DNA from: Rapana venosa | Lineage: Eukaryota; Mollusca; Gastropoda; Neogastropoda; Muricidae | Assembly: GCA_028751875.1 (NCBI GenBank) | Contig: CM054144.1 | Coordinates: 16,077,302-16,141,301 of the forward strand | Direction of reading: 5' to 3' | DNA: 64,000 nucleotides | Shown here: positions 22,215 to 35,575 of the stretch, piece by piece | Layout: each line of letters opens with the position of its first letter | Position numbering within the stretch: the stretch's first letter is position 1 | Notes under the pieces: model-generated | Database searches by the model: none | Told to the model about the DNA's origin: nothing | What the model saw: only the letters and a program-made list of their open reading frames with translations | Made by a program: the position numbers and the translations under genes

Positions 22215-22519
22215 CCCACAGAACACTTATCCACAAACAAAGTATTTTTCACCAGCAATACAAAGAAACCAAAACACGATGGTGATAAAATGAAACAGTT
22301 TTTAACACAATTCAAAACAGAAACCAAAAATCTAGGACTAGAACTCATTATAGCTTATGCTCGATTCCTGATAGTGATGGGGCGTTTGCCGGACACAGTG
22401 AGAGGCGATACAGATAACACGTCTGGTCAGTAAGTGTGGCTAGGCACGAAACTTGCGTAGGCCTGCGCGCGGATATCTCATGTGCATGTAGTGGAGGTAT
22501 ACAGGAAATGAGCAAGAAT
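20669..22519 (-). mobile_element. truncated DIRS fragment (copy A): RT N-terminus, gag-like ORF, left terminus
   Basis: The segment corresponds to 13058-14842 of the full DIRS element, with many small differences. It contains the start of the RT (about 20700-21050), the gag-like ORF remnants (for example TLSKASIAIRRLHDDF at about 21500-21560 and ELLYGASFTKALNVVQES at about 21230-21300) and the left terminal repeat, ending with 'gaaatgagcaagaatt' at about 22519. The RT is cut exactly at the left boundary of the 8.95-kb duplication. A run of about 30 T occurs at 22181-22214, where the full copy has a much shorter T run. Confidence 0.85.
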
Positions 22520-23330
22520 TATGGTTCATGGACTTTTATCTTGATTAAGTTCTAGAACTTATTAACTGGATTGTGCATCATTTTATTAGTCTTACCGTAT
22601 ACCGATCCAATACGATTAGAAGTACTCAAAAACAAAACAAACAAGAACCTGCCCCCCCTTCTCCCCCCCCCCCCCCCCCCCGCCCCCCCCACAACCCGAG
22701 GTTAGGAAATATTATCATAATATAACCACCAAGTATAATAATGTAAAACATCATCTGGATGTGCCAGTCCAGCCGGCAGCCTGAATATCCTCATTATTAT
22801 TCCAAAGGAGGAAAGTTGGGAGATACCTTTGATTCCCGACACCTAAGAGAGCATGTACCCATTAACAGCCCGTGAACATGGGGGACTGTACTAGAAGCAA
22901 GGCCCTCAAACAGTCATCCCATCCAAGTGTAACCACGCTGAATGCATGGGGAAAGCGATACTCTGAACAACGATCTATGTCAACCAAACTTCAGGTAATT
23001 ACTTGTTTAATTTGTTAATTAGACATTGTCAGAGTAATTTTGTGTATAAATCCCACTTGCACATGTTATGTGGAAAAAATAGTCATTAGAATTATCACAT
23101 TTTTGACTAGTGAGACACCACCTCAGAGATTCTTTGTGTATCCTCTTCCATTGTGTTTGTGGTGTCAGAAAATAAACCTAGTCTTTCCTGCAGCATTCTT
23201 ATATTCAGAACAGCAAATCAATTAATGTGAATAACCTTTGCTGATGATGTGTGGTAATAAGTTGTGATACATGATCAATAAACAGAAAATTACTTTTCTT
23301 ATTGTTCACTGTCCTGTTCACAATGGTACC
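22520..23330. other. non-coding sequence with poly-C tract and a short shared repeat
   Basis: A poly-C tract lies at about 22652-22690. The segment at about 22840-22975 ('cacctaagagagcatgtaccc', 'gggggactgtactagaagcaagg', 'ccaagtgtaaccacg') matches, with divergence, the segment at about 27610-27720. The two are therefore copies of one dispersed repeat, both inside the duplication. No gene is seen. Confidence 0.55.
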
Positions 23331-23334
23331 CGTG

Positions 23335-25690
23335 TAGCGCAGCATGGGTGGGACAAACGGTGGACCAGCGGCTCCACTTAGCCCGACGTGGCGGTGCCTG
23401 GGTGACACTGAAGTCCTTCCCCTGTCCAATCACGGATGTGATTGTAAAGATGTCGTCGGCCCCCTTTCTCCTCGGGTGCCTGGAAGTCCTTCCCTGTCCA
23501 ATCACGGATGTGATTGTAAAGATGTCGTCGGCCCCCTTTCTCCTCTGTCTGCCGTCTACTCTTCCCCTGGACTGTCCTTGCTAGGATGGTCTTTGGGCAA
23601 GTCCTTCTGAGCGGTTCCGTGCCCTACCCATCGAGTTTCCTCTTTTTCCCCGTGGTCAGTAGGGTCTTCATAGTCCCCGCCCTTGTTGTATGATCGTTCT
23701 GTCGGACTTCATTGTTTGTGACATGGTCCTTGTATGAGATGCAAGGAGCCATCTGAGGCATCTCATTTCTACTGCTTGGATCCTCCTTTGTAGGTCGCGT
23801 TTCAAGTGTCCATGCCTCACATGCCGTAAAAGCATATTGAGTGACTAGCGCGTTTTAGTAACTTTACGCTTTGTTTCCGAGAGGGATGTTTCTGTCTCCT
23901 ATCCATATGGGCTTCATCTTGCCATTGCTGCTAGCCAGTTTGTGCGCTCTTGCTAGATGTTCGGTCCTTCGATCCTTCCTCACTTATGATGGCTCCAAGG
24001 TACTTGAAAATGGTCAAAAATGTTCCAGTTCTTTTCCGATGAGAGTGATCTTGGTGGTGAATGGCTGGGCACTGTTTTGACATGACTTGGTTTTCTTCGG
24101 GCGCTGAATTCCATGCGGGTAATCGTGAGGATCTTTCCGTCCAGATGCTTCACTAGTTGGCCGATTGTCCTCTTCATTCCTGCCAGACCATCATGTCCAT
24201 CGGCAAACTGAGGTTGGTGATTGTTCGCCCTCCAATGCTGACTGTGCCTGTGTGGTCTTCCAAGGCGTCAGCATGATGGCCTTCGAGAAAAAGTTAAACA
24301 GTGTCGGCGACGAGCAGACATCCCTTTGGGACCCCAAACTGAATTACGAACCATTTTCCCCTACGGCCCTGTACGAGTACTGCACTGGAGTCCTTTTGAG
24401 TAGAGTTCCGTGATGTGTGATCAGCTACAGGCCCATGTTAAATTTGTTCATGGTGCCCACAGAGGCTGTCATGCCATACTCATCGAAGGCCTTCTTAAAA
24501 TCAATGAAGAACGAGGAAGATGACTTGTTGATGCTGGCTGTATTTCTCACACAGAACCCTCAGATGAATATCTGTTCTGTGTGCTTCTATTTGGGCGGAA
24601 ACCGGCCTGCTCTTGTGTGTCTGAAGTGATCTCTCTGACCTGTAGGTTTCAAGCTGTTCAGATCACTTTCAGCATGACTTTACTGCATACTTATAGCTGA
24701 TTTGTCCTGTAGTTAGGCACTGCTAGGAGATTTTCTTTCTTGGGAGAGTGAAGATGAGTGATTGGGTCCCATGGTGTAGGAGCCACTCTCCGCTGCCAGA
24801 TCTGATGCATATACTTGTAAGGATGTCCTGGTCGACTACTGCATCTCCCCTGTGTTGATCAGCGTCTGTCTGGGATGTTGTCGATTCTGCTGATTTTCCT
24901 TCTCAGCTGATCCTGATTGCTACTCTTCTACTTCCTCGAGTAGAATAGGAGTTTGTCTATATTCGATGGAGGCTTGGCTTGCAAGTCGCTGGGTCTCCAG
25001 CGTCATATGATTGTTAATTCCGGACAGTACCGTCTCACTCCTCCAACGATTTCCTTCTTTCTGTTAGGCAATTCTTTTGCTGTCCTGGATGTTCCTGGCT
25101 TCTTGCTGTTCTGTTTGGTGAGCTCTTTCACAATCGTATTGCTCTTCGCTATTATTCTTTCGTCAGGCTCTCTTCGTTCTGTACAATTGTTTCTCTAACT
25201 AAAACTCCATGGTCTCCTCATGTCTCTCCTGATCTTCTTGTTTTCCTTTCTATACTCAACTGCTCCCTGATAGGTGTTTCTTGCTCCTTCTTCAGGTCTC
25301 GTCTTTTGTCACACATATCTGATTTCATCTGTGGACCCATATGTTTGTGTTTTTTCCGCAATGTTTGCCAAGGAAGTACTGCTTGCTGTCTCAGTCATCA
25401 CTTCGTATAAAACAGATGATGTCATCGTTTCGGCATCTTCTTCAATTGCCAGCAGTGGTGCGAATTTCCACCTATTGTTGCTTGGAATGACTTGGCGATG
25501 GTGGGGTCCTTCAGTCTGTCCAGTTTGAAGCACGATCTGTGTCTTTGTCTTATTGATCTTCTTCAATCGAACTCTAAAGTTCAGAGACACGAGGTCATGA
25601 TCGCTGCCCATGTCTGCACCTGGGAATGTCCTCGTCTTGCTCTGTAGATGGCCAGAACGAAACCGATCTGCACCATGATGTATCAATCTG
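23335..25690 (-). mobile_element. degenerate RTE-like LINE (duplication copy A)
   Basis: The segment aligns by eye over its whole length with the LINE at 17148-19399: same motifs in the same order, about 6 kb further on. It carries many single-base insertions and deletions that break every frame. The endonuclease signature TFPGADMGSDHDLVSLNFRV is still readable (about 25630-25570). A 73-base stretch (about 23409-23545, starting 'gaagtccttccc') is tandemly repeated near the 3' end, which the 17-19-kb copy does not show. It is a dead element. Confidence 0.85.
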
Positions 25691-26689
25691 GTTGTGATGG
25701 ATCCCATTGGTACATGCCATGCCCAGCGTCGGATGCCTTAGTGTTCTCCATGGGTATGGCGAGCACCTTATTGGTAATTGGCAACCAAATTGTAAGTGGC
25801 ACCTTTACTGTAAAGTGGCACAAATTGGCAGTATGAATTTTGATATGATTGTAATTTTTTTTATTTATGGTATTGCATTTAATAAAAAGTTGTTCATGAT
25901 TTATGCAAAATATTTTGTTCAAAGTTGGCAAAAATCAATCGCCAGTCAACATTCAGCTGCGAGACATTATCGTGTGGTCAGTCTCATCCACATTTCATTA
26001 AATCGTTGTTTGATTACAAGCAGGGCAGTCCAATTGCTTGAAGTTTATTTTTTAATTTGAAATTGAAAAGAATTTTTGTATAGCCACTTTTACCTCAACG
26101 TAGATGTACTCCGTTTCCCCTGTATTGAGCCTGTTACCACAGCGGAGCAAAGCAATCCATCATTGTTGTTTTCTTTTTCTGTCTGCATGTTGTATTTGAT
26201 TTCTATCTGAGCGGCTTTTTTCTACAGAGTTTTGCCAGGACCAACTCTTTTGTTGCCCTGTGCTCTTTAGTTTTTCGCCAAATGCGTGTTGCCACACTTA
26301 CCCGGTTCCATCGTTTCAATCCAAAAGACTAGCACCCCAGACCACCACTACGAATGTATGAGGGGTAAAAGTTTGGGCACAAAACGGGAATCAACCGAAC
26401 TTTTTGCTTTCTAGGCATGTAAGATACCTCTAGATCCCTAGTAACCTTGTGATTACTGCAGATCGAGATCGTATAGTACAATCCGCAATGGAATTCTGTC
26501 CATATATGTTTAGGAATGGTGTATGGAAATTGAAATAAATATTTGAAAGACTATAAATATTTTAAAACTTTGTTGTGTATTGTCTGATTTAGAGCTGATA
26601 AGTGGGAAGGTAAAAGTGTTTAGCATTATTTTCAACCAATAAGTGTGACACTATGCAATATCTAATAACAGTCTTACAATCTACACAAA

Positions 26690-26802
26690 CACACATCACA
26701 CACACACCACACGCACAAATATCAGACGAACACAACATACACGGCAAAAATGCCTTGGTTTGATAAACATTTCCCTACAGTTTAGTCTCAACACACACTC
26801 AT

Positions 26803-26839
<37 letters not shown>

Positions 26840-26840
26840 A
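26690..26840. repeat. (CA)n microsatellite
   Basis: There are interrupted CA repeats at about 26685-26720 and a cleaner tract at about 26790-26840. The same tract appears in copy B at about 43080-43230. It lies immediately 5' of the SINE-like element. Confidence 0.85.
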
Positions 26841-26916
26841 TCACACACTTTCATATAATCGGCAAATTTTATTACAGTAACAAGAGAAAAAAAAACGGTG
26901 AAGTGCAACATAGTTT

Positions 26917-27137
26917 CTGGATAGGACTATAAACCGAGGCCCCGCGTGCGAAAGGCATGCAAAACATCATGCGCCCCGTTAATCCTGTTTCCGCTTCGAA
27001 AAGGATAGGCCATTGTGTGCCTGTGGGAACAGATGAACAAAATATACAAAACCGCATACACACGGGACTGATGTAAAAAAAGCACAAAAGTACTTTAATC
27101 ATTATCCTCGATATAAAAAATAGAGAATAAAATAAAA
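26917..27137 (+). mobile_element. SINE-like element (duplication copy A)
   Basis: The core 'actataaaccgaggcccc' at about 26925-26945 is followed by the same body as at 16061-16345 ('ggataggccattgtgtgcc', 'caaaaccgcatacacacgg'), ending in an A-rich tail. Its partner in copy B is at 43307-43527. Confidence 0.6.
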
Positions 27138-27279
27138 AAAACACAACACACACCACCCACACACACAACACAAAGGGGTCTTTAGATATACACAATCAAA
27201 GACTGTACAATTACAAGAAAATAATAAAGAAAGAAACACCAGCCCTCAAGACAAACACATACTTGAATACTGTAACGAG

Positions 27280-27420
27280 TCCATTTAGCCAACTGGTTAG
27301 AAGACTGTTGGACTTCAAATCCCAGGGGTCCATGAAGTTGTGGTTCGAACTTGATGGCGTATGGTAAATTCAGAAGGGGGTTTTTACGATCGCCCAGGTC
27401 AAATTGCAAAGCAGAATGCA
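27280..27420 (+). mobile_element. tRNA-derived SINE head with A and B boxes
   Basis: TAGCCAACTGGTT (27286-27298) resembles a pol III A box, and GGTTCGAACTT (27342-27352) matches a B box closely. The spacing is about 43 bases, somewhat longer than in a simple tRNA. No acceptor-stem pairing is visible, so this is a SINE head and not a tRNA gene. The partner in copy B is at about 43670-43810. Confidence 0.5.
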
Positions 27421-27479
27421 GCAGCCGTTAATTACCTTTGTTGGGTATGAACACAAACAGAAGAACGCAAATATCGCGA

Positions 27480-27830
27480 TTGGTAAAAGTAACGGTGTCC
27501 CCTAACCTATGAAAGGTGAGTCGTAGAGAGGGAGGCATCAGGAGACCCTCACTTCTCTAGGGCCAGCATATGAGGCAGCGCCCATCTCCTCTCCCTCGCT
27601 GATTTAACCATTCCTGAACCTAAGAGGGCAGGTACCCAGTTTACAGCTGGGTGAACTGGGGGAACTGTACTGAAGCCAAGGGGCCAACGTCACCCGTACC
27701 AAGTGAAACCACGCCCCTAGGCTGCTTATTGGGCTGGGAGGCAAGCTGGTAAAGCACGAATAAACCCAGCTACATCCCGGAGAGTCAGAATGTGGCTACC
27801 TTATGATGACAAAAACTGTGGCATATATTC
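27480..27830. repeat. dispersed repeat preceding the satellite
   Basis: Moderate-complexity non-coding sequence whose part at about 27610-27720 matches the segment at about 22840-22975. It may be the 3' body of the tRNA-headed SINE just upstream, given its position, but that is inference. No reading frame is convincing. Confidence 0.45.
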
Positions 27831-30800
27831 CAAAAAGTAACCATGGCGGGCTCCAGCAGAGAAACAAAACTACATTTAAACCCTATATTACACATTAAAA
27901 GAAATGAATGAAAATAAACAGGGTCCTTAAGATATTCAGGTAATTGAAATATGTACACCCTGTATCACAAGGAATCATTGAAAATAAAAAATGAAAGACA
28001 GGTTCTTGTAAATATCACACATTTTAATAGTGCAACACCTTGTAACACAGTGATAAAATATATAAATATGAAAGGAGTAGTCATTAGAAATCACATAATT
28101 GATTTTTGCACAACATAGTATCACACATCAACTTTTAAAACGGGAAAGACTGTCCTATAGATATCACATAACTGAATATTGCACATATTGTTCACCTTAA
28201 AATTGAAAGACTGGTCTTTAGATACATAATTTGAATATGCACACATTGTAACACACATTCAACTAAAATACTGATCCTTTTAAACATCACATAATTGAAA
28301 ATAGCACACATTGTATCACACATTAAAGTGAAAAACCAGTCTTTAGATATCAATTAAAATATTGCAAACATTGTATACACATTCTAATAATTCTTTTTAA
28401 AAAGAAAGACTGGTCTTATAGATATTACATAGTTAAATATTCACACATGAATCACCATTACCATTTTAAAAATATAGAGACTGGTCTAAAGATATCACAC
28501 AACTGAATACTGTAGCTCTGTATCACACATTGAACATTAAAAAAAGAAGAAACAGGGGTCTAAAGGTATATACATAGATTGAATACTTTACAAACCCTGT
28601 ATCACAAAGCAAAAAGAAAAAAATGAAAGACTGGTCTCTTTAGATATACACGTAAATATATATTCACATATTGTATCACATTAGGTGTTTTTTTTTATAT
28701 TTTTTTAAATGAAAGACAGTCTTTAGATATCATAAATAAATTGAATATTGCAACTCACTGTACACAATTAGAAAATCTAAAATAAATGAAAGAACGTCAT
28801 CAGATATATATTAATTGAATATTGCACACATTGGTACCCAACAGAAAATTTTTTCTAAAAAGAAAGACAGTCTTTATATAGTCAACATAAATCGAATAAT
28901 GCCCACTTTGTATCACATATTAATGTTTAAAAAAAATGATGGGGCCTGCTCTTCAATAACACATAATTGAATACTGTAAACTCCTGTATCACACTTGAAA
29001 TAAAAGAGAAAGAAACAGGGGTCTTTTAGTATTCACGAATTAGCATACTGTACACCCAGTATCACAAATCAAAATAACAGAAAAATGAAAGAACGGTCCT
29101 ATAATATCACTATTGAAATATGCACCATTGTACACACAACATTAACATTAAAAAACCCCGAAAGATGGGTATTTTAGATATCACATAATTGAATAATTTG
29201 CACAACAATTGTTATCACGACATGAAAACTTAAAAAAATAATGCGGGTCTTTAGATATCACATTATACGAATATTGCACACACTCTGTCACACACAGTTT
29301 TTTTTTTAAAAAATAAGAATTGAAAGATGAGTCACAATAATTAATATTTGCACCACATTGTAATCACACATTATAATGAAAATAAAAAGAAAGACTGGTC
29401 GTTAGATATCACTTCATTGAATACCGGTAACTGTATCACAAAGTAAAAAAAACAAGTAAAGAAAAAGAAACGCGGGTCTATAGATATCACATACTTAATT
29501 TTGTAACTCCTTATATCACACATTAAAATAAAAAAGAAACCGAGTCTTTAATATCACATAATTGAATATTCACACATTTTATCACACATTAAATTTTTTT
29601 AAAAACGAAAGGCTGAGTCTTAAGATATCACATAATGAATATTGCACACATTGTATCACATTAAAATTGAACAATAAAAAAAAGACTGATCTATAGATAT
29701 CACAAAAAATTAATATATGCACACATTGTCACACATTACAATTGAAAAAAGACATGGTCTAATGATTAACTACATAATAAAATAATGCACACATTTGTAT
29801 CACACATTAACATTGAAAAAAAGAAAGACTGGTCTTTAGATAAACACATATTTGTATACTGTAACTGTATCGACAAAGTAAAACAAAAAAGTAAAGAAAA
29901 AAGAAACGCGGATTTCTAGATATCACATAATTGATTATTGAACACATGTATCTCTAATTACATTTGGAAAAACAAAGACGGGTCCATTAGAAATCAACAA
30001 AATGAATATTGGCACACATTGTATCTCACATTAAAAACTTACAAAACTGAACACAGACTGATCTACAGATATCAGCATATTGAATACTCAAAGTGTATCA
30101 CATAATATGAAAAGAAAAAAGAAATGACGTGTTCTTCAGATACCGACATAATTGATTATTGCACACATTGTATCACATTAAGGGAATAGACCCCCAAAAA
30201 AAAGAAAGACTGGTTTTTGAAGAAATCACATAATGAATATTGCAACACATTGTAATCACATTAAAAGTTTTGTTTAAATGAAAGACTGTCATTAGAATCA
30301 CATAACTGAATATTGCACACATTGTATCTCACATTAAACATTTTAAAATGCTTAAAGACTGGATATTAAGATATCACATAATGAAATACTCTAACTGTAT
30401 CACATATGAAAAGAAAAAAGAAAGACACTGGTCCTCACAAATCTACACAATTTAATATTGCACACAATGAACCACATTACAAAAAAAAGAAGACGGGTCT
30501 TTAGATAACACATAATTGAATATTGCACATAATGTAGCACACAATTAGAAAAAAGAAAAAGAGAAAGACTGGTCTTGGATATCACAAAATTAGATACTGT
30601 CCACTCTATCACATATTAAAATTAAAAAAAAACAAAACAAAGAAAGATAAGTATATTAGGTGTACATGAAAGAAAAACTGTACACACTTATCCCACAATA
30701 ACAAACAATGAAAGAAACATGGTCTTTACATATACACATGCTTGTACAAACTATATCAGACAAAGCTGAAACGTGGAATTCCAAGAGTAGGAAAGGCCAC

Positions 30801-33149
30801 TGTCAATGCACCTGTCACGTTGTTGCTAGTTGCCCCTCAGTCCTCAAAGGTTTCATCCAGAATGTGATTGAACCTGAGCCATCAAGGCAATAATATACAC
30901 GTACTGAATGCTGTACACCATGAAAAATACATGAAAAAAAGAAAGACCTGTCTATAGCTATCACATAATTTAATATTGCACACATTGTATCGCATTAAAA
31001 AAAGAAAAGAAAGACTTGTCTTAAATTAATCCACATAATTGAAATATCGCATTCATTGTATATCACAAAACATTAAAAAACTGAAAGACTAATCTATAGA
31101 TATCACAGAATTTAATACCGTACTAGTAACTGTATCACATATGAAAAATAAAAAAGAAAAACGTGGTCATCAGATATCACATAAAAGAATAGTGGCACCA
31201 TAGTAGCACGACAATAGAAAAATAAAGAAAAAAGAAAGACTGGTCTTGATATACTACAAAATTGAATACAGTCAATCTATCAAATATTAAAATAAAAAAC
31301 AAAACAAAACAAAAGAAAGACATGTATATGAGTTTAGCGTGAAAAGAAAAACTGTACACACCTGTATCACACACTAACAAAACAATGAAAGAAACACGGG
31401 TCTATAATATACACATTACTGTACAAACTAAATAACAAGCAGTAAAGTGGAAATTTCCAAGAGTAGGAAAGCCACTGTCACGCAGCCTGTCACCTTGCTG
31501 TTGCCCGCAGCTCAAAGGTTTCATCCAGAAGTGTGAGTGAAACAAATGTGGCTCAAGCATAATAACACGTAACTGAATGCTTATATAACAACCATGAAAT
31601 AAATACATGAAAAAAAGAAAGAACCTGTCTATCGATATCACACAATTTAATATGCACACATTGTATCCACATTAAACATTTACAAAACAGAAAGAACTAA
31701 TCTATAGAATATCACAGAATTTAATACTGTAACTGTAGCACATTTTAAAAGAAAAACGAAAAACATGGGTCTTCAGATAACAACATAATTGAATAGATGC
31801 AGCCCACATTGTTATCACACATTTATAAAAAAGAAAAAAGAAAAGACTCATGGTCTTGATATCACAAAATTGAATACTGTCCAATCTATCAAATATTAAA
31901 ATAAAAAACAAAACGAAAACAAAAGAAAGACCTTAATTAGGTGTACGTGAAAAGAAAAACTGTACACCCTGTAATCACACATAACAAAACAACGAAAAGA
32001 CACACGGTCTAACATATACACATACTGTACACAACTATATCAGACAAAGCTGTAAAAGTGGAATTCCAAGATAGGAAAGCCACTGTCACGCAGACACTGT
32101 CACGTTGCTGTTGCCACGCAGCCTCAAAAGTTTCATCAGAAGTGTGATTAACCCATGTTCTCAAGGCATAATATACACTAACTGAATGCTGTAACACCAT
32201 GAACATAATACATGAAAAAAAGAAAGACCTGTCTATATATAATCACATAATTTAAAATGCACACATTGTATCCTCACATTAAACATTTAAAGAAACAGAA
32301 AGACTAATCTATAGATCCACTGAATTTAATACAGTAACTTGTATCACTATGATGAAAAGAAAAAGAAAAAACCCGGTGGTCATCAGATATCACAAATTGA
32401 ATAGTACATCACATTGTATCACCCCCATTTAAAAAAAAGGAAAAAAAAGACTAGTCTTGATATCAACAAAAATGAAGACTGTCACTCTATCACATATTAA
32501 AATAATAATAAAAAAACAAAAACCAAAGAAATACGTGTCCGTTAGGTGTACGTGAAAAAAAAACTATACGAGGACACCCAAAAAACAGAAAACACTGAAG
32601 AAACACGGGACTATACATATACACATACTGTACACACTATATCAGACCGAAGGTTTACGGCGCTGTAAAGGTGGAATTCCAAAGTCGGAAACCACTTCAT
32701 GCAGCCTGTCACGCTTGCTGTGTTGCCCGCCGTCCTCAAAGGTATCATCCAGAAGTGTGATAAACCCATGTCTCAAGGCATAATATACACTGAACTGAAT
32801 GCTGAAGCACCATGGAAATAATGCATTAATAAAAAAACAAGACACGGTCTCTCGATATACATGACCTTGATAACTATTAAAAAATGAACAAAGGTCTTTA
32901 GATGTACACATTATTACTGTACTATACACCATGGATCAGACATTAAAAGGCTTTAAAAAATTCTTTAACTATACCCATAAAGGTAACGGAAATACTGATT
33001 ACCCTGCATCACACCTTAAAAAATACAACAATAAGCAGCACCAAACAAACTTACAGTGACAATAATCTTTATATAAAAATCATTACTATACGGTCTAAAA
33101 GAACGCCAAAACAAAACAAAACTCACAAAATATCCACACAACTCAAATG

Positions 33150-33380
33150 ACTGAAAATGACACAGCACACCATCATTTGTAGAAAAGCCTTTACACACAC
33201 ACTAAGAGTACACACACACACACACTCACGCATCGCACGCACAGACAAACCGCACACACAATTCACACAAAACACCAACGCTCTCACGCACGCACGCACG
33301 CACGCACTCACACACACACACAACAAGCACACACACAACACACACACACACACAACACACACACCTTCAATATCACAACT
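33150..33380. repeat. CA-rich microsatellite within the satellite
   Basis: CA repeats with some CG-containing units, 'cacgcacgcacg' at about 33283-33308, following the block that ends 'caccatcatttgtagaaaag'. The same block-then-CA order recurs at about 35360-35570. Confidence 0.85.
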
Positions 33381-33439
33381 GTGAAAGACGTTAAAAAATG
33401 AATTGAACACACACTACACACAACACACTTGCACATACA

Positions 33440-33620
33440 CAGACCTTAGATGAGGCTAAAAACCGAGGCCGTGTGCAAACGTATGTCAGTAATGCCGAAC
33501 ATCTCCGCGCATGCTAAATCCTGCGCACTTTTAAAAGAGTAGGCCATTGAGTGCTGGTGGGAAACAATGACAAAATTTAATACAAAACCTGCATACTCAA
33601 CAAGGGATTGGATGAAAAAA
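33440..33620 (+). mobile_element. SINE-like element embedded in the satellite
   Basis: 'gatgaggctaaaaaccgaggcc' at about 33449-33470 is followed by recognisable 'gagtaggccattgagtgc' and an ending 'ggattggatgaaaaaaag', after which the satellite resumes. It is a diverged third copy of the element at 16061-16345. A stub of only about 30 bases occurs at the equivalent place at about 35575-35605. Confidence 0.6.
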
Positions 33621-35394
33621 AGACCTCCTACAGATATCACATAATTGAAATTGCACCAAACATTTTTCGCATTAACAAATAGTTGTTAAATAAAGACTGT
33701 ACTTTAAACCCATAACTGAATATTGCACACATGTATCTCACATAAACATTTTAAAAAACTGAAAGACTGATAACATAATAACACATAATTGAATACTCTA
33801 ACAGAATCACATATGAGAAGAAAAAAAGAAAGACGGTGGTTCTTCACATATCACTCAATTTAAATATTGCATCTCTTGTATCACATTAAAAAAAGAAGGA
33901 CGGGTCTTTTAGAAAATCACGATAATGATATAGCACATATTGTAGCACACATTAAAAAAGAAAAAAGAAAGACTGGTCTTGATATCACAAAATTGAATAC
34001 TGTCACTCTATCACATATTAAAAAAAAACAAAACAAAACAAAAGAAGACCATGTTATTATGTACATGAAAGAAAAACTGTACATCCCTTATCAACACATA
34101 ACCAAAACAAAGAATAAACACGGGTCCTGATACATATACACAATGCTGTACAAACTATATCAGACTAAGCTGTAAAGTGAATTTCCAAGAGTAGGAAGCA
34201 CTGTCAGCAGCCTGTCACCATTGCTGTTGCCCGTCAGCCTCAAAGGTTCAATCCAGAAAGTGTGATAGAACCCATGTGCTCAAGGCAGAAATATACACGT
34301 AACTGAATTCTGTCCAACCATGAAATAAAACATGAAAAAAAAGAAAGACCTGTCTATAGGATATCACATAATTTAATATTGCACACATTGTATCCATAAA
34401 AAAAAGAAAAGAAAGACTGTCTTAGATATCACATAATTGAAGTATCGCATTCATTGTATCTGCACATTAAACTTTAAAAAACTGAAAGACAAATTCTATA
34501 GATATTCACAGAATTTAATACTGTAACTGTATCACATATGAAAATGAAAAAAGAAAACGGGTCTTCATATATCCCATAACTGAAATCGTGCACACAGTGT
34601 ATCACACATTAAAAAAAAAAAAAGAAAAAAAGATGGTCTTGAATTCACAAAATTGAATACTTTCACTCTATCACGCATATTAAAATTAATAATAAAAAAC
34701 AAAAACAAATGAAAGACGCTTTTTAGGTGTACATGAACAGAAAAACTGTACATCCAGTATCCACAATAACACAACAATGAAAGAAACAAGGCTCTACATA
34801 TACAGCATGCTGTAACAAACAATATCAGGAGCAAGCTGTAAAGTGGAATTCCAAGTAGAGAGCGAGCCCCTGTCATGCCGCCTGTCACCATGCTCGTTTG
34901 CCCACGCACCGTTCAAAGGTTTCATCAGAAGTGTGATTGAGTAACCCATGATCTCAAGGCATAATATACACTAAACTTGAATGTCTGTACACCAAGAAAT
35001 AAAATGGATTAAAAAAAAACAAGACACGGGTCTTCTTCGGATAAACTGACATGGAAAACTATTAAAAATGAACATGGTCTTTAGATGTAGCAACCTGATT
35101 ACTGTACTATACACCATAGGATCTAGACATTAAAAAGGCATTTAAAAAAAGTCTTTTAACTTATACTCATAAAGGGAATGGTTAGAATATATTTACCGCT
35201 GCAACAAATCACAACCTAAAAAATAACAATAAGCACACACATCAAACTCTTCAGTGACATATTCTTTATAATAAACATCCCAGTACTATACAGTCTAAAG
35301 AGAACCCAACAAAACAAACACACCCATAATATCCACACAGACTCAAATGACGATGAAAATGACACAGGCACCCATCATTTGTAGAAAAACACTT

Positions 35395-35537
35395 ATCACC
35401 ACACACACACACACACGCAGCCGCACGCCCACGCACGCACGCACGCTACGGCACGCCACGTCTAACACCCACACACGCAGCGCGACGGCAACGCACCACA
35501 CACACACATACAACAACACACACCACACACAAACACA

Positions 35538-35571
<34 letters not shown>

Positions 35572-35575
35572 AGTC
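35395..35575. repeat. CA-rich microsatellite within the satellite
   Basis: CA and CGCA repeats, at the same position relative to the 350-base block as the tract at 33150-33380. It is followed by a truncated SINE-like core and then directly by the 150-base satellite segment. Confidence 0.85.

Larger units (their letters stand above)
20669..29613 (+). repeat. 8.95-kb direct duplication, copy A
   Basis: This block and 37056-46003 correspond base for base over nearly the whole length, with offset 16387 up to about 23.35 kb and 16390 after about 23.87 kb. The flanking base before 20669 differs (g versus a), and identity stops after GGC at 29613/46003. Visible differences are concentrated in two patches, about 22434-22585 and about 23384-23560. 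At the right edge copy A continues without interruption through the satellite, so A is the better candidate for the original. The duplication may be a real recent segmental event or an assembly artefact. Confidence 0.95.

Noticed and set aside
27286..27352. Possible tRNA gene with A and B boxes
   Set aside because: There is no acceptor or anticodon stem pairing and the box spacing is long, so a SINE head is the better explanation.
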